The position numbers and the translations under genes are program-made. 64,000 nucleotides of DNA. Source: Kineosporia succinea (GTDB lineage: Bacteria > Actinomycetota > Actinomycetes > Actinomycetales > Kineosporiaceae). The DNA lies in contig NZ_JAUSQZ010000001.1 in the NCBI RefSeq assembly GCF_030811555.1, positions 806,001-870,000 of the forward strand, given 5' to 3'. Shown piece by piece: positions 16,471 to 24,760 of the stretch. The notes beneath the pieces were generated by a model, which saw only the letters and a list, made by a program, of their open reading frames with translations, searched no databases and was not told the DNA's origin. Positions within the stretch are counted from its first letter, which is position 1. Each line of letters begins with the position of its first letter.

Positions 16471-18300
16471 ATGAAACGCACCCGTCAACGCGGCCCGGTC
16501 ATCGCGGCCGCCGCCCTCGCCGCCGCCGGCCTGCTCAGCGCCGGTGTGGCCACCGTGAGCGCGACGGCCGCCGAGGACGACACCCCCGGGGCGACCACCC
16601 CGTCCACCGTCGGGAGCACCGAAACCGCGCCGCCGCTGGGCGTTGCCGACCGGGGCGCCGACGTGCCGTTCCAGGAGATCGAGGCCGAGGACGCCGCCAC
16701 GAACGGCACCCTGATCGGCCCCGACCGCACCTACGGCGAACTGCCGTCGGAGGCGTCGGGCCGCCGGGCCGTGACCCTCGACGCCGGCCAGCACGTCGAG
16801 TTCACGCTGCCTGCCGCCGCGAACGCCCTGGTGCTGCGCTACAGCCTGCCCGACAGCGAGGCCGGCACCGGGCGCGACGAGTCGGCCGAGATCCAGGTCG
16901 AGGGCTCGAAAGTCGCTGACCTGCCCCTGACTTCGCGCTACGGCTGGTACTACGGCACCTACCCGTTCACGAACACCCCGGGCGACGGCGACGCGCACCA
17001 CTTCTACGACGAGTCACGCACCCTTCTCGGCGAGACGCTGCCCGAGGGCACGAAGGTCCGGGTCGTCGCCGGATCCGAGGGCACCACGGTCGATCTCGCC
17101 GACTTCGAGCTGGTCGCCGACGCCGCCGCGGCCCCCACCGGGTCGCTCGACGTGGTGAACAGCTACGGCGCCGACCCGACCGGCCGGGCCGATGCCACCG
17201 CGGCGATCCAGAAGGCCGTGAACGACGCGGCGGCGCAGGGCAAGGCGGTCTGGCTGCCGGAGGGCACGTTCCGCGTCGACGACCACCTGATCGTCGACGA
17301 CGTGACCGTCGCCGGCGCGGGCCCCTGGCGCACCGTGCTCACCGGTGAGCACGTCGGTGTCTACGGAAAGTACGGGCCCGACGGTGGCCCCAGCGAGAAC
17401 GTGAATTTGAGGGACTTCGCGATCATCGGCGAGGTCACCGCCCGCGACGACACCTCCCCCGACAACGCGATCGGCGGTGCGATGAGCGACTCCGTCGTCG
17501 ACAACGTCTGGATGCAGCACACCAAGGTCGGCGCCTGGATGGACGGCCCGATGGACAACTTCACCCTGAAGAACAGCCGCATCCTCGACACCACGGCCGA
17601 CGGCGTGAACTTCCACCAGGGCGTCACCAACTCGAGCGTGCGCAACACCTTCGTGCGCAACACCGGCGACGACGGCCTGGCCATGTGGGCGCAGACCGAC
17701 GACAACCAGGGCAACACCTTCGCCGACAACACCGTCGTGGCACCGGTTCTCGCGAACAACATCGCGATCTACGGCGGTGAGGACATCTCCGTCACCGGCA
17801 ACCTGGTGGCCGACACCGTGGTCAACGGCGGCGGCATCCACGTGGGCAACCGCTACCCGGGCGTCTCGGGCGTCACCGCGGTGCAGGGCACGTTCGACAT
17901 CAGCGGCAACACCCTGCTGCGCGCCGGAAACCTGGACAGCAACTGGAAGTTCGGCGTGGGCGCGCTCTGGCTCGACGGGCTGAACGAGGGCATCGACGCC
18001 ACGATCAACGTGTCCGGCACGCAGATCCTCGACAGTTCCTACTCCGCGATCCATTTCGTCGAGGGCAGCGTGACCGGGGTGCACCTCACCGACGTCACGA
18101 TCGACGGCACCGGCACGTTCGCCCTGCAGCTGCAGGCGCCGGGATCGGCCACCTTCACCGACGTCGTGGCGAGGAACGTCGGCACCGAGAACCCGGTCTA
18201 CGGTTGCTCGAGCGACTTCACGCTCACGGACGGCGGCGGCAACTCGGGCTGGACCTCCGAGCAGCCCTACTGCGGAGCGTGGCCCGACCCGGTGCACTGA
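16471..18300 (+). CDS. Secreted parallel beta-helix glycosidase, GH87 mycodextranase-like
   Basis: 609 aa. Signal peptide residues 1-34 (basic MKRTRQRG, Ala/Val-rich core, ATA/AE site). Residues 60-215 form a CBM6/35-like carbohydrate-binding module (PFQEIEAEDAATNGTLIGPD ... VDLADFELVADA). From 220 a pectate-lyase-like beta-helix begins (VVNSYGADPTGRADATAAIQ, VWLPEGTFRVDDHL) and continues through repeated coils (VRNTFVRNTGDDGLAMWAQ, LANNIAIYGGEDISVTGN). The pattern and the Asp-rich coils resemble alpha-1,3-glucanase/mycodextranase; exact substrate is an inference. ATG 16471 lies 10 nt after GAGG; an ATG 9 nt earlier would have no spacing. A strong terminator follows. Confidence 0.78.
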   Translation: MKRTRQRGPVIAAAALAAAGLLSAGVATVSATAAEDDTPGATTPSTVGSTETAPPLGVADRGADVPFQEIEAEDAATNGTLIGPDRTYGELPSEASGRRAVTLDAGQHVEFTLPAAANALVLRYSLPDSEAGTGRDESAEIQVEGSKVADLPLTSRYGWYYGTYPFTNTPGDGDAHHFYDESRTLLGETLPEGTKVRVVAGSEGTTVDLADFELVADAAAAPTGSLDVVNSYGADPTGRADATAAIQKAVNDAAAQGKAVWLPEGTFRVDDHLIVDDVTVAGAGPWRTVLTGEHVGVYGKYGPDGGPSENVNLRDFAIIGEVTARDDTSPDNAIGGAMSDSVVDNVWMQHTKVGAWMDGPMDNFTLKNSRILDTTADGVNFHQGVTNSSVRNTFVRNTGDDGLAMWAQTDDNQGNTFADNTVVAPVLANNIAIYGGEDISVTGNLVADTVVNGGGIHVGNRYPGVSGVTAVQGTFDISGNTLLRAGNLDSNWKFGVGALWLDGLNEGIDATINVSGTQILDSSYSAIHFVEGSVTGVHLTDVTIDGTGTFALQLQAPGSATFTDVVARNVGTENPVYGCSSDFTLTDGGGNSGWTSEQPYCGAWPDPVH

Positions 18301-18316
18301 CCCGCTCCCCCTGAAC

Positions 18317-18355
18317 GCGCGCCCCCGGTCGGCCCTGACCCGAACGGGGGCGCGC
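18317..18355 (+). terminator. Intrinsic terminator after the beta-helix gene
   Basis: GCGCGCCCCCG (18317-18327) pairs with CGGGGGCGCGC (18345-18355) to give an 11-bp GC stem 16 nt after the stop codon. No T tract, as is common in high-GC actinobacteria. Confidence 0.75.
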
Positions 18356-18465
18356 TCATGGGGTGTCCGCAGCAGTTCCGGCGCCGGGCGTAGCACTTTC
18401 GTCGCAGCCGCTGATCCGACTCGCGGCCGACGCTCTGGCCGGCACGTCCCGCCAGGATTGTCCGC

Positions 18466-18582
18466 ATGACGACGCAGGCGCACCACCTCGCGGACAACAA
18501 CCAGCCCGGCCGGGTGAGCACCCGCACCGGGCGTCTGCTCGAGGTGCCGGGTCTACCGCCCGATCAGCTGAGAACCGCCTGA
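18466..18582 (+). CDS. Possible 38-residue small protein
   Basis: ATG at 18466 has AGGA about 9 nt upstream and reads MTTQAHHLADNNQPGRVSTR followed by TGRLLEVPGLPPDQLRTA. Composition is less Arg/Ala-skewed than chance frames in this DNA. It overlaps the 3' end of the convergent gene by 19 bp. No family recognised; it could also be a remnant of a larger gene. Confidence 0.25.
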   Translation: MTTQAHHLADNNQPGRVSTRTGRLLEVPGLPPDQLRTA

Positions 18583-19136
18583 CGCGGCCAGCTCAGCACC
18601 CGGAAACCCAGCTCCGGCAGCACTCTTCGAGCCTCGTCGGCATCCTCCACGCAGATCACCCGGCAGGCGTTGCCCGTCGCCCGGGACAGGTGCGCGGCGA
18701 TGTCCTCCAGCTGCTCGTCCGGCACCGCGCCGGGCGGGGCGATCAGCGCCACGTCGAGCCGTTCGGGAAACGTCCGGGCCGTGCCCGCGGCGACCGGGCC
18801 GGCCACCGCGACCCGGGTGACCGGCGGGCAGGTCGCCGCCACGTCGTGCAGCAGGTCCTCTACGCGGAACCGGGCCCCGTCCAGCTCGGACAGGGCCGGC
18901 CACATCATGTTCTCCCGCACCAGCCGGACGTTCTCGTCGACCGGGAAGCCGACGAGCCCCAGCAGGGCCAGCCGGGTCGCGACCTTCTTCAGCTGCTCCG
19001 GCACCACCGAGGCGGCCGTCGCAGCCGAGCGTACGTCGACCAGGCTGTCCCCCCGCGCGTGGCGGCGGGCGAGTTCCGCCACCGCGCGCCCCGCCGCCCC
19101 GGGAAACAGGGTGGCGATGGGGTTCTCGTAGTTCAC
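18564..19136 (-). CDS. Hypothetical protein with winged-helix-like N-terminus
   Basis: 190 aa, GTG start at 19136 overlapping the stop of the ferredoxin reductase gene by 4 nt (GTGA), so it is translated from the same transcript. Residues 1-85 look like a winged helix (ATLFPGAAGRAVAELARRHA, TAASVVPEQLKKVATRLALLGLVG). The second half (VTRVAVAGPVAAGTARTFPERLDVALIAPP) has alternating strands and helices that could be a degenerate nucleotidyltransferase-type fold; that is weak. Together it resembles HTH-plus-NTase regulators but lacks a clear GSxxxxD motif. Function not assigned. Confidence 0.55.
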   Translation of the reverse strand: MNYENPIATLFPGAAGRAVAELARRHARGDSLVDVRSAATAASVVPEQLKKVATRLALLGLVGFPVDENVRLVRENMMWPALSELDGARFRVEDLLHDVAATCPPVTRVAVAGPVAAGTARTFPERLDVALIAPPGAVPDEQLEDIAAHLSRATGNACRVICVEDADEARRVLPELGFRVLSWPRQAVLS

Positions 19137-20473
19137 GAGACCGCTCCCCGGCTGACCCGGATCATTTCCTCGCGCGGCACCACCTTGACGCGCTCACGGC
19201 CGTGCGGCTCCCCGAGGGACTGCTCGTGGGCGTCCAGCAGGGCCCAGCCCTCCACCGTGGTGTACTCCACGGCGCGGTCGTCCAGGTGGTTGACGATGTC
19301 CTCACGGTCCGGGGCATCGGTCTCGGCGAGGTCGGCGAGCAGGTTCTCGACCGTCTCCTTGGCGTCGGACTTGGTGTGCCCGATCAGGCCCACCGGCCCG
19401 CGCTTGATCCAGCCGGTGACGTAGACGCCGGGGACGTGCGCGTCGTCCTCGTGCACGCGGCCGGCCACGTTCGGGATCACACCGCGGTCGTCCGCGAACG
19501 GCACGTCGGCCAGCGGCGTGGACAGGTAGCCGATCGCCCGGTAGACGGCCTGCACCGGGGTGTCCACGAACTCGCCGGTGCCGCGCACGTTGCCGGTGCC
19601 GTCGTACTCCATGCGCTCGGTGCGCAGACCCACGACCTTGCCGTCCTCACCGAGGATCTCGACCGGGTTGTGCATCATGTGGATGACGATCTTGCGGGGC
19701 TTCTGCCCGGCCTCCGCCTCCAGGTACTTCATCAGCCCGTCCACCACCAGACGCACCGACTTGGTCTTGGCGATCGCGGCCTGGCCGGCGTCGTCGATCT
19801 GGAAACCGTCTTCCTCGACGAGCACCTCGACGCTCGGCGAGTGCGACAGCTCGCGCAGCTCCATCGGCGAGAACTTGATGTGCGCCGGACCGCGCCGGGC
19901 GAACACGTGCACGGTGCGCGCCTTGTTGTTCACCAGCCCGCGGTGCACGTTCTCGGCGACCTCGGTGACCAGCTGCTCGTCACCGGGCTTGGCCAGCATC
20001 CGGGTGACGTCGAGCGCCACGTTGCCGGCGCCCAGCACCGCGACCTCCTGCGCGTCCAGCGGCCACTCGCGCGGCACGTCCGGGTGCCCGGCGTACCAGC
20101 TGACGAAGTCGGCCGCGCCGTGGCTGCCCTCGAGCTCCACCCCCGGGATCGCCAGCTGCCGGTCGGCCATCGCCCCGGTCGCGAAGATCACCGCGTCGTA
20201 GTGACGCTTCAGGTCGTCGAGCTTGAGGTCGGTGCCGTAGTCGACGTTGCCGAAGAACCGGATGCGGTCGGCGTCGAGCACGCGGCGCAGGGCCTTGATG
20301 ATCTCCTTGATCCGCGGGTGGTCGGGGGCGACGCCGTAGCGCACCAGACCGTAGGGCGCGGGCAGGCGGTCGAACACGTCGACGCGGGCGCTCTCGTGCT
20401 CACGGGTCAGGATGTCGGCGGCGTAGATGCCGGCCGGTCCGGCACCGACGACGGCCACACGGATGGGGCGCAA
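19133..20473 (-). CDS. fprA: Ferredoxin/adrenodoxin-type NADP+ reductase (FprA-like)
   Basis: FAD enzyme moving electrons between NADPH and ferredoxin, often for cytochrome P450s or other oxygenases. The N-terminal FAD site (RVAVVGAGPAGIYAADIL) and the second Rossmann motif (EVAVLGAGNVALDVTRML) are clear; RYGVAPDHPRIKEI, FARRGPAHIKF and YVTGWIKRGPVGLIGHTKSDA are adrenodoxin-reductase hallmarks. Start is TTG at 20473: GGAGGAAG (complement of 20478-20485) precedes it at ideal spacing, and the Rossmann fold begins three codons later. 446 aa. No ferredoxin or P450 gene is adjacent. Confidence 0.92.
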   Translation of the reverse strand: MRPIRVAVVGAGPAGIYAADILTREHESARVDVFDRLPAPYGLVRYGVAPDHPRIKEIIKALRRVLDADRIRFFGNVDYGTDLKLDDLKRHYDAVIFATGAMADRQLAIPGVELEGSHGAADFVSWYAGHPDVPREWPLDAQEVAVLGAGNVALDVTRMLAKPGDEQLVTEVAENVHRGLVNNKARTVHVFARRGPAHIKFSPMELRELSHSPSVEVLVEEDGFQIDDAGQAAIAKTKSVRLVVDGLMKYLEAEAGQKPRKIVIHMMHNPVEILGEDGKVVGLRTERMEYDGTGNVRGTGEFVDTPVQAVYRAIGYLSTPLADVPFADDRGVIPNVAGRVHEDDAHVPGVYVTGWIKRGPVGLIGHTKSDAKETVENLLADLAETDAPDREDIVNHLDDRAVEYTTVEGWALLDAHEQSLGEPHGRERVKVVPREEMIRVSRGAVS

Positions 20474-20563
20474 GGGACTTCCTCCAGATTCGAAGCGGGG
20501 GGTGCCGGACGGGGCTTTGCCGTGATCACGCACGTTTCGCCCCGACCGACGGGTCAGCCTAGA

Positions 20564-20962
20564 TCAGGCCGCGGCCTTCTTGGTCTCCCAGAAGATCGAG
20601 CCGATCTCGTCGATCTTGGCGAGCAGCGCATCGGCGACCGCCACGTCCCAGGAGCCCTTGGTGCCACCGGCCCCGGCGAGCTTGGTCGCGTCGTTGAAGA
20701 GCTGGTGCAGCTGCGGGTAGGCCTCGAAGTGAGGGGGCTTGAAGTAGTCGGTCCAGAGCACCCAGAGGTGGTGCTTGACCAGGTCGGACCGCTCTTCCTT
20801 GACCTTCAGGGCGCGGGCCTTGAACACCTCGTCGTCGGAGGCCGCGGCCTTGGTGATCGCGGCCTTCACCGACTCCGCCTCGAGCCGGGCCTGCGCCGGG
20901 TCGTAGACGCCGCAGGGCAGGTCGCAGTGGGCCGAGACGTCCTGGGTGGGGGCGAACAGCAT
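20564..20962 (-). CDS. sodN: Nickel superoxide dismutase (precursor)
   Basis: Converts superoxide to oxygen and H2O2 in the cytoplasm as a hexamer. The nickel hook HCDLPCGVYDP is intact, preceded by the short leader MLFAPTQDVSA that must be removed so that His becomes the N-terminal ligand. The four-helix remainder (VKHHLWVLWTDYFKPPHFE, YPQLHQLFNDATKLA) is typical; 132 aa. ATG 20962 has GAGAGG about 10 nt upstream. No SodX-type peptidase gene is adjacent, although the two often neighbour each other. The promoter region has a SoxR-like dyad. Confidence 0.95.
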   Translation of the reverse strand: MLFAPTQDVSAHCDLPCGVYDPAQARLEAESVKAAITKAAASDDEVFKARALKVKEERSDLVKHHLWVLWTDYFKPPHFEAYPQLHQLFNDATKLAGAGGTKGSWDVAVADALLAKIDEIGSIFWETKKAAA

Positions 20963-21000
20963 GGTGAGTGTGCCTCTCGAGCGGGGGTGGGTGCGTACCG

Positions 21001-21031
21001 ACGCTAAAACCTCAACCTCGGTTGAGATCAA
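21001..21031 (-). promoter_or_regulatory. SoxR/MerR-type promoter of sodN
   Basis: On the minus strand a -35 like TTGATC (21026-21031) and a -10 like TAGCGT (21001-21006) are separated by 19 bp, longer than the usual 17. The spacer holds the dyad CTCAACC-GA-GGTTGAG. An over-long spacer with a CCTCAA...TTGAGG dyad inside is the hallmark of SoxR-activated MerR-type promoters. The same layout occurs in front of the flavin reductase gene. Confidence 0.7.
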
Positions 21032-21047
21032 TCAGGAGTGGCCGCGG

Positions 21048-21596
21048 TCACACCCGCCGCCGGGCCGCGTCACGGTCGAGCACGACGGGCACCTCGTGCA
21101 GCGAGCGGTAGGCGCGGTCGTGGTAGAGCAGCGGGCCGCAGGCCGGGCCGAACTCGACCCGGTCGATCTCGGCGAGCACCAGCCAGGCCTCCCCCGCGGG
21201 AATGACCCGCCCGGGGCGTCCCCACATCGTGACCGGGGCGGTCTTGAGCACGGGCAGACCACCGTCGCCGTCCTCCCAGCCCTGCTCGGCGGTGAACCGC
21301 TCGGCCCCGTGCTTGGCGAAGGCGGCCGCGACCAGCACGTCGTCCTCGCCCAGGATCGTGACGGCGAGGCGCTCGCTCGAGACCAGCACGGCGCCGGCCG
21401 AGCTGGTGCGGGCCACCGAGAACGACAGCATCGGCGGCTTCGCGCTGACCGAGGCGACGCTCGAGGCGGTGAGCCCGACCGGCCCGTCGGGGGTGGCGCA
21501 GGTCACCAGGCTGACTCCGGCGGCGTGGTGTCGGAAACCGGCCCGGAAGCGCTCGTTCAGCGACTCGCTGTGCGGGTCGGGTGTTGCGGACGTCAT
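21048..21596 (-). CDS. Flavin reductase family protein (FMN-binding split barrel)
   Basis: 182 aa. Fold markers: FRHHAAGVSLVTC, GLTASSVASVSAKPPMLSFSVARTS, LAVTILGEDDVLVAAAFAKHG, VIPAGEAWLVLAEIDRVEFG, PLLYHDRAYRSL. Family members reduce free FMN/FAD with NAD(P)H or act as reductase partners of two-component monooxygenases. No monooxygenase gene is nearby, so a general redox role is suggested, matching its SoxR-like promoter. GGGAGG lies 8 nt before the ATG at 21596. Confidence 0.88.
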   Translation of the reverse strand: MTSATPDPHSESLNERFRAGFRHHAAGVSLVTCATPDGPVGLTASSVASVSAKPPMLSFSVARTSSAGAVLVSSERLAVTILGEDDVLVAAAFAKHGAERFTAEQGWEDGDGGLPVLKTAPVTMWGRPGRVIPAGEAWLVLAEIDRVEFGPACGPLLYHDRAYRSLHEVPVVLDRDAARRRV

Positions 21597-21626
21597 GGAA
21601 CAGGCCTCCCGGTACTCGTCAGATAC

Positions 21627-21657
21627 ACGCTAAGACCTCAACTCCGGTTGAGGTCAA
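21627..21657 (-). promoter_or_regulatory. SoxR/MerR-type promoter of the flavin reductase gene
   Basis: Minus strand: TTGACC (-35, 21652-21657), 19-bp spacer, TAGCGT (-10, 21627-21632). The flanking bases GACCTCAAC (21634-21642) and GTTGAGGTC (21647-21655) are a perfect 9-bp inverted repeat with a 4-bp centre. It also lies just upstream of the plus-strand chemoreceptor start at 21680, so it could affect that gene. Confidence 0.72.
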
Positions 21658-21679
21658 GGGCAGGTCCCCACCTGTCGAG

Positions 21680-24562
21680 ATGCCGGGGGTGGGGGATGCC
21701 GAGGTTCTCGAGGTGGACGAGGCGGCGCTGGCGGCCGCGTGCGTCGATACGGTCATGGCCGGGTTCCTGGTGCTGGTGGTCGACACCGGCAACGAGGAGA
21801 TCGTGTCGATGACCTGGCAGACGGCGCAGGCGCTGGAGGTCGAGCCGCAGCAGCTGACCGGCCGCACGGTCGAGGAGGTGCTGGGTGTCGCCCTGGGCGA
21901 GCTGCCCGAACCCCAGCCGCGGCCGGGCTGGTCGTCGGGCGACCGGCCGCTGGCGCTGCAGACCCCGGACGCGGTGCGCGCCGTGCGGCTGTCACACCGG
22001 GCCGACCTGGGCCGGCGTTGCGTGCTGGTGCTGCGCGACCTCAGCGAGACGGTCGCCGCGATGGCCGAGTGGCAGGCCGAGCTGCAGGCCCTGACCGAGG
22101 GCACGCTCCAGATCGAGTTCACCACCGACGGCGAGGTGATCGAGGCCGACCGCTGGGCCCTGGAGCGTTTCGGGTACGCCGAGGGTGAGCTCACCGGGCT
22201 CCCGCACACCCAGCTGTGCTCACCGGAGGAGCAGGACAGCCCGGTGCTGCTCGACCTGTGGGAACGGGTCTGCGCCGGGCAGGCGGTGGGCGGGGTGTTC
22301 CGGCGGCGCGACCGGCAGGGCGAGCCGGTCTGGCTGCGGGGGCACTACGTGCCGATTCCGGGCGCCGACGGCAGCATCGTGCGGATCGTGCTGATCGCCA
22401 AGGTGATCGACGGTGAGATGCGGCGGCAGACCGACCTGGAGGGACGCGTCTCGGCCATCAACCGCTCGCAGGCGGTGATCGAGTTCGCCCTCGACGGCAC
22501 CGTCACCGCCGTCAACGACAACTTCCTCGAGATCATGGACTACGAGCGCTCCGAGGTCGTCGGGTTCCCGCACCGCATCTTCGTCGATCCGGACTACGCC
22601 GAATCGGCCGACTACCAGAACTTCTGGGCCCGGCTGCGCGACGGCGAGTTCGTCTCCGGCGAGTTCCACCGGGTGGGCCGCGACGACCGCGACGTCTGGC
22701 TGCAGGCCGCGTACAGCCCGGTGCTCGACCCGGACGGCCGCCCCTGGAAGGTGATCAAGTACGCCCTGGACATCACCGCCGAGAAGAAGCGCACGGCCGA
22801 GTTCGAGGGCAAGGTCGCCGCGATCGACCGGTCCCAGGCGGTGATCGAGTTCGGTCTCGACGGAACCGTTCTCACCGCCAACGACAACTTCCTCACGATC
22901 GTGGGCTACGACCTGGACGAGGTCGTCGGGCAGCAGCACCGGATGTTCCTGGCCGAGGGCGAGGACACCGTCGCCTACGAGGAGTTCTGGCGGCGGCTGC
23001 GCCGGGGCGAGTTCGTCACCGGCGAGTTCCGGCGGCGCACCAAGGCCGGCGTGGACGTGTGGCTGCGGGCGACCTACAACCCGGTGATGGACCCGGACGG
23101 GCGGCCCTGGAAGGTGATCAAGTACGCGCTCGACGTCACCGACGAGAAGATCCGCAACGCCGACTACGCGGGCAAGATGACGGCGATCGACCGCTCCCAG
23201 CTGATGGTCGAGTTCGACACCCAGGGAACGATTCTCGGCGCCAACCAGAACTTCCTCGACCTGCTCGGCTACGCCCGCCACGAGCTGGTGGGCCGGCACC
23301 ACAGTCTGCTGGTGCGACCCGACGAGGCGGAGGGCCCGGCGTACCAGGCGTTCTGGGACCGGCTCGGGCAGGGCGAGTACCACAGCGGCGAGTACCGGCG
23401 GATCGCGCGCGACGGCTCCGAGGTGTGGATCCGCGCGACCTACAACCCGGTGTTCGACCCGGACGGGAATCCGTACAAGATCGTGAAGTTCGCCGTCGAC
23501 GTGACCGCCGAGAAGATGCGGAACGTCGAGATGGGCGGGCAGATGGAGGCGATCGACCGGGCCCAGGCGGTGGCCGAGTTCGACCTCGCCGGCAAGGTTC
23601 TCGCCGCCAACGAGAACTTCCTGCGCACGATGGGTTACGTCGAGGACGAGGTGCTCGGCCAGCCGCACAGCATGTTCTGCTCGCGCGAGTACGTCACCTC
23701 GGACGAGTACCGCGACTTCTGGATGCGCCTGCGCAAGGGCGAGATGATCGCCGGCCGGTTCCAGCGCAAGGGCAAGTACGGCCGCGACGTCTACGTGCAG
23801 GCCAGCTACAACCCCATCCTCGACGTCGACGGCAAGCCGCTGCGGGTGCTCGAGTACGCCTACGACGTGAGCGGTTTCGTCAGCCTGCAGACCCGGTTGC
23901 AGCTGAAGAGCCGGGCGATGTCCGAGGCCGCGCAGAAGCTGGCCGAGGTGACGTCCAACGTGGCCTCACGCTGCACCCGCTCGGACATGATGCTCAGCCA
24001 GGTGCACGACGAGGCCACCAGCGGCACCATGTCCTCCCCCGCGTCCCTCAACGCCCTGTCGGGGATCCAGCGCACGTCCAACCACATCGGCGAGGTCTCC
24101 TCGATCCTGGCCGACCTGGCCCGCCAGTCCAACGCCGCGGCCTTCACCATGTCCGTCGAACTGGGCCGCGACCAGGTGTCCCGTGACAGCCTGGCGGTGG
24201 TGACCGAGGAGGTGCGGCGTCTGGCCGACCGCGCCAGCCAGGCCGCCATGGAGATCACCCGGCTCGTCGAGGACGTGAAGCTCGAGATCAACCACGGGTA
24301 CGAGGCGTCGCGCCGCGGTGAGTCCTCGCTCGGGCGGGTCAGCAGCACGGTCGGCAAGGCCCGCGAGAACGTCGGGACCGCAGCCGAACTGGTGCGCAGC
24401 CAGCAGGTGCTGGTCGCCGACATCATCCGCCTGATCGACGACCTCGAAGACGTCTCCGGCCCGGGCCTCGACCTGCCTCCGGCCCCCACCCCCGACCCGG
24501 AACCCACCGACCCTGACCCGGGCCCGGCCGACCCCGGCACCCCCGAGAGCGCCGGGCGCTGA
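21680..24562 (+). CDS. Soluble multi-PAS chemoreceptor-like signalling protein
   Basis: About 960 aa, no membrane segment. A PAS-like N-terminal domain (residues 10-125) and a second PAS (130-255) precede four tandem PAS/PAC units of 121-122 residues at about 259, 381, 502 and 624, each opening with I(N/D)R(S/A)Q and closing with WKVIKYALDIT-like PAC strands. The C-terminal 170 residues carry a short methyl-accepting domain whose hairpin tip is VVTEEVRRLADRASQAAMEI. A Pro/Asp-rich tail ends the protein. Aer/BdlA-type redox or ligand sensing is likely; His pockets for haem are not certain. ATG 21680 is chosen over upstream codons that overlap the SoxR-like dyad; ribosome site weak. No che genes are in view. 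Confidence 0.85.
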   Translation: MPGVGDAEVLEVDEAALAAACVDTVMAGFLVLVVDTGNEEIVSMTWQTAQALEVEPQQLTGRTVEEVLGVALGELPEPQPRPGWSSGDRPLALQTPDAVRAVRLSHRADLGRRCVLVLRDLSETVAAMAEWQAELQALTEGTLQIEFTTDGEVIEADRWALERFGYAEGELTGLPHTQLCSPEEQDSPVLLDLWERVCAGQAVGGVFRRRDRQGEPVWLRGHYVPIPGADGSIVRIVLIAKVIDGEMRRQTDLEGRVSAINRSQAVIEFALDGTVTAVNDNFLEIMDYERSEVVGFPHRIFVDPDYAESADYQNFWARLRDGEFVSGEFHRVGRDDRDVWLQAAYSPVLDPDGRPWKVIKYALDITAEKKRTAEFEGKVAAIDRSQAVIEFGLDGTVLTANDNFLTIVGYDLDEVVGQQHRMFLAEGEDTVAYEEFWRRLRRGEFVTGEFRRRTKAGVDVWLRATYNPVMDPDGRPWKVIKYALDVTDEKIRNADYAGKMTAIDRSQLMVEFDTQGTILGANQNFLDLLGYARHELVGRHHSLLVRPDEAEGPAYQAFWDRLGQGEYHSGEYRRIARDGSEVWIRATYNPVFDPDGNPYKIVKFAVDVTAEKMRNVEMGGQMEAIDRAQAVAEFDLAGKVLAANENFLRTMGYVEDEVLGQPHSMFCSREYVTSDEYRDFWMRLRKGEMIAGRFQRKGKYGRDVYVQASYNPILDVDGKPLRVLEYAYDVSGFVSLQTRLQLKSRAMSEAAQKLAEVTSNVASRCTRSDMMLSQVHDEATSGTMSSPASLNALSGIQRTSNHIGEVSSILADLARQSNAAAFTMSVELGRDQVSRDSLAVVTEEVRRLADRASQAAMEITRLVEDVKLEINHGYEASRRGESSLGRVSSTVGKARENVGTAAELVRSQQVLVADIIRLIDDLEDVSGPGLDLPPAPTPDPEPTDPDPGPADPGTPESAGR

Positions 24563-24715
24563 CGCTTCTTCGGGCCTGAATCATCTGATCGGCACGGTCC
24601 GGCGAGATCGACGGCAACGCGGCCGCCTCCCGCACCGAGAAGCCGTACGAGGTGTGCGCACCGTCGAGGCCCCCGACATCGGCCGGCCAGAAGCGGGTGC
24701 CCTCCGGAACGACCC

Positions 24716-24745
24716 GACGGCCGGCGCGTTCAGGCGCCGGCCGTC
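24716..24745. terminator. Perfect bidirectional hairpin terminator
   Basis: GACGGCCGGCGC (24716-24727) and GCGCCGGCCGTC (24734-24745) form a perfect 12-bp stem with a 6-nt loop GTTCAG. It sits 15 bp past the 3' end of the minus-strand hydrolase gene and 154 bp past the chemoreceptor stop, so it can serve both convergent genes. Confidence 0.8.
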
Positions 24746-24760
24746 GTCAGTTCACGAACC

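Noticed and set aside
22441-23880. Tandem ~366-bp DNA repeats as an insertion or assembly artefact
   Set aside because: Each unit is a complete, diverged PAS/PAC domain in one continuous frame.
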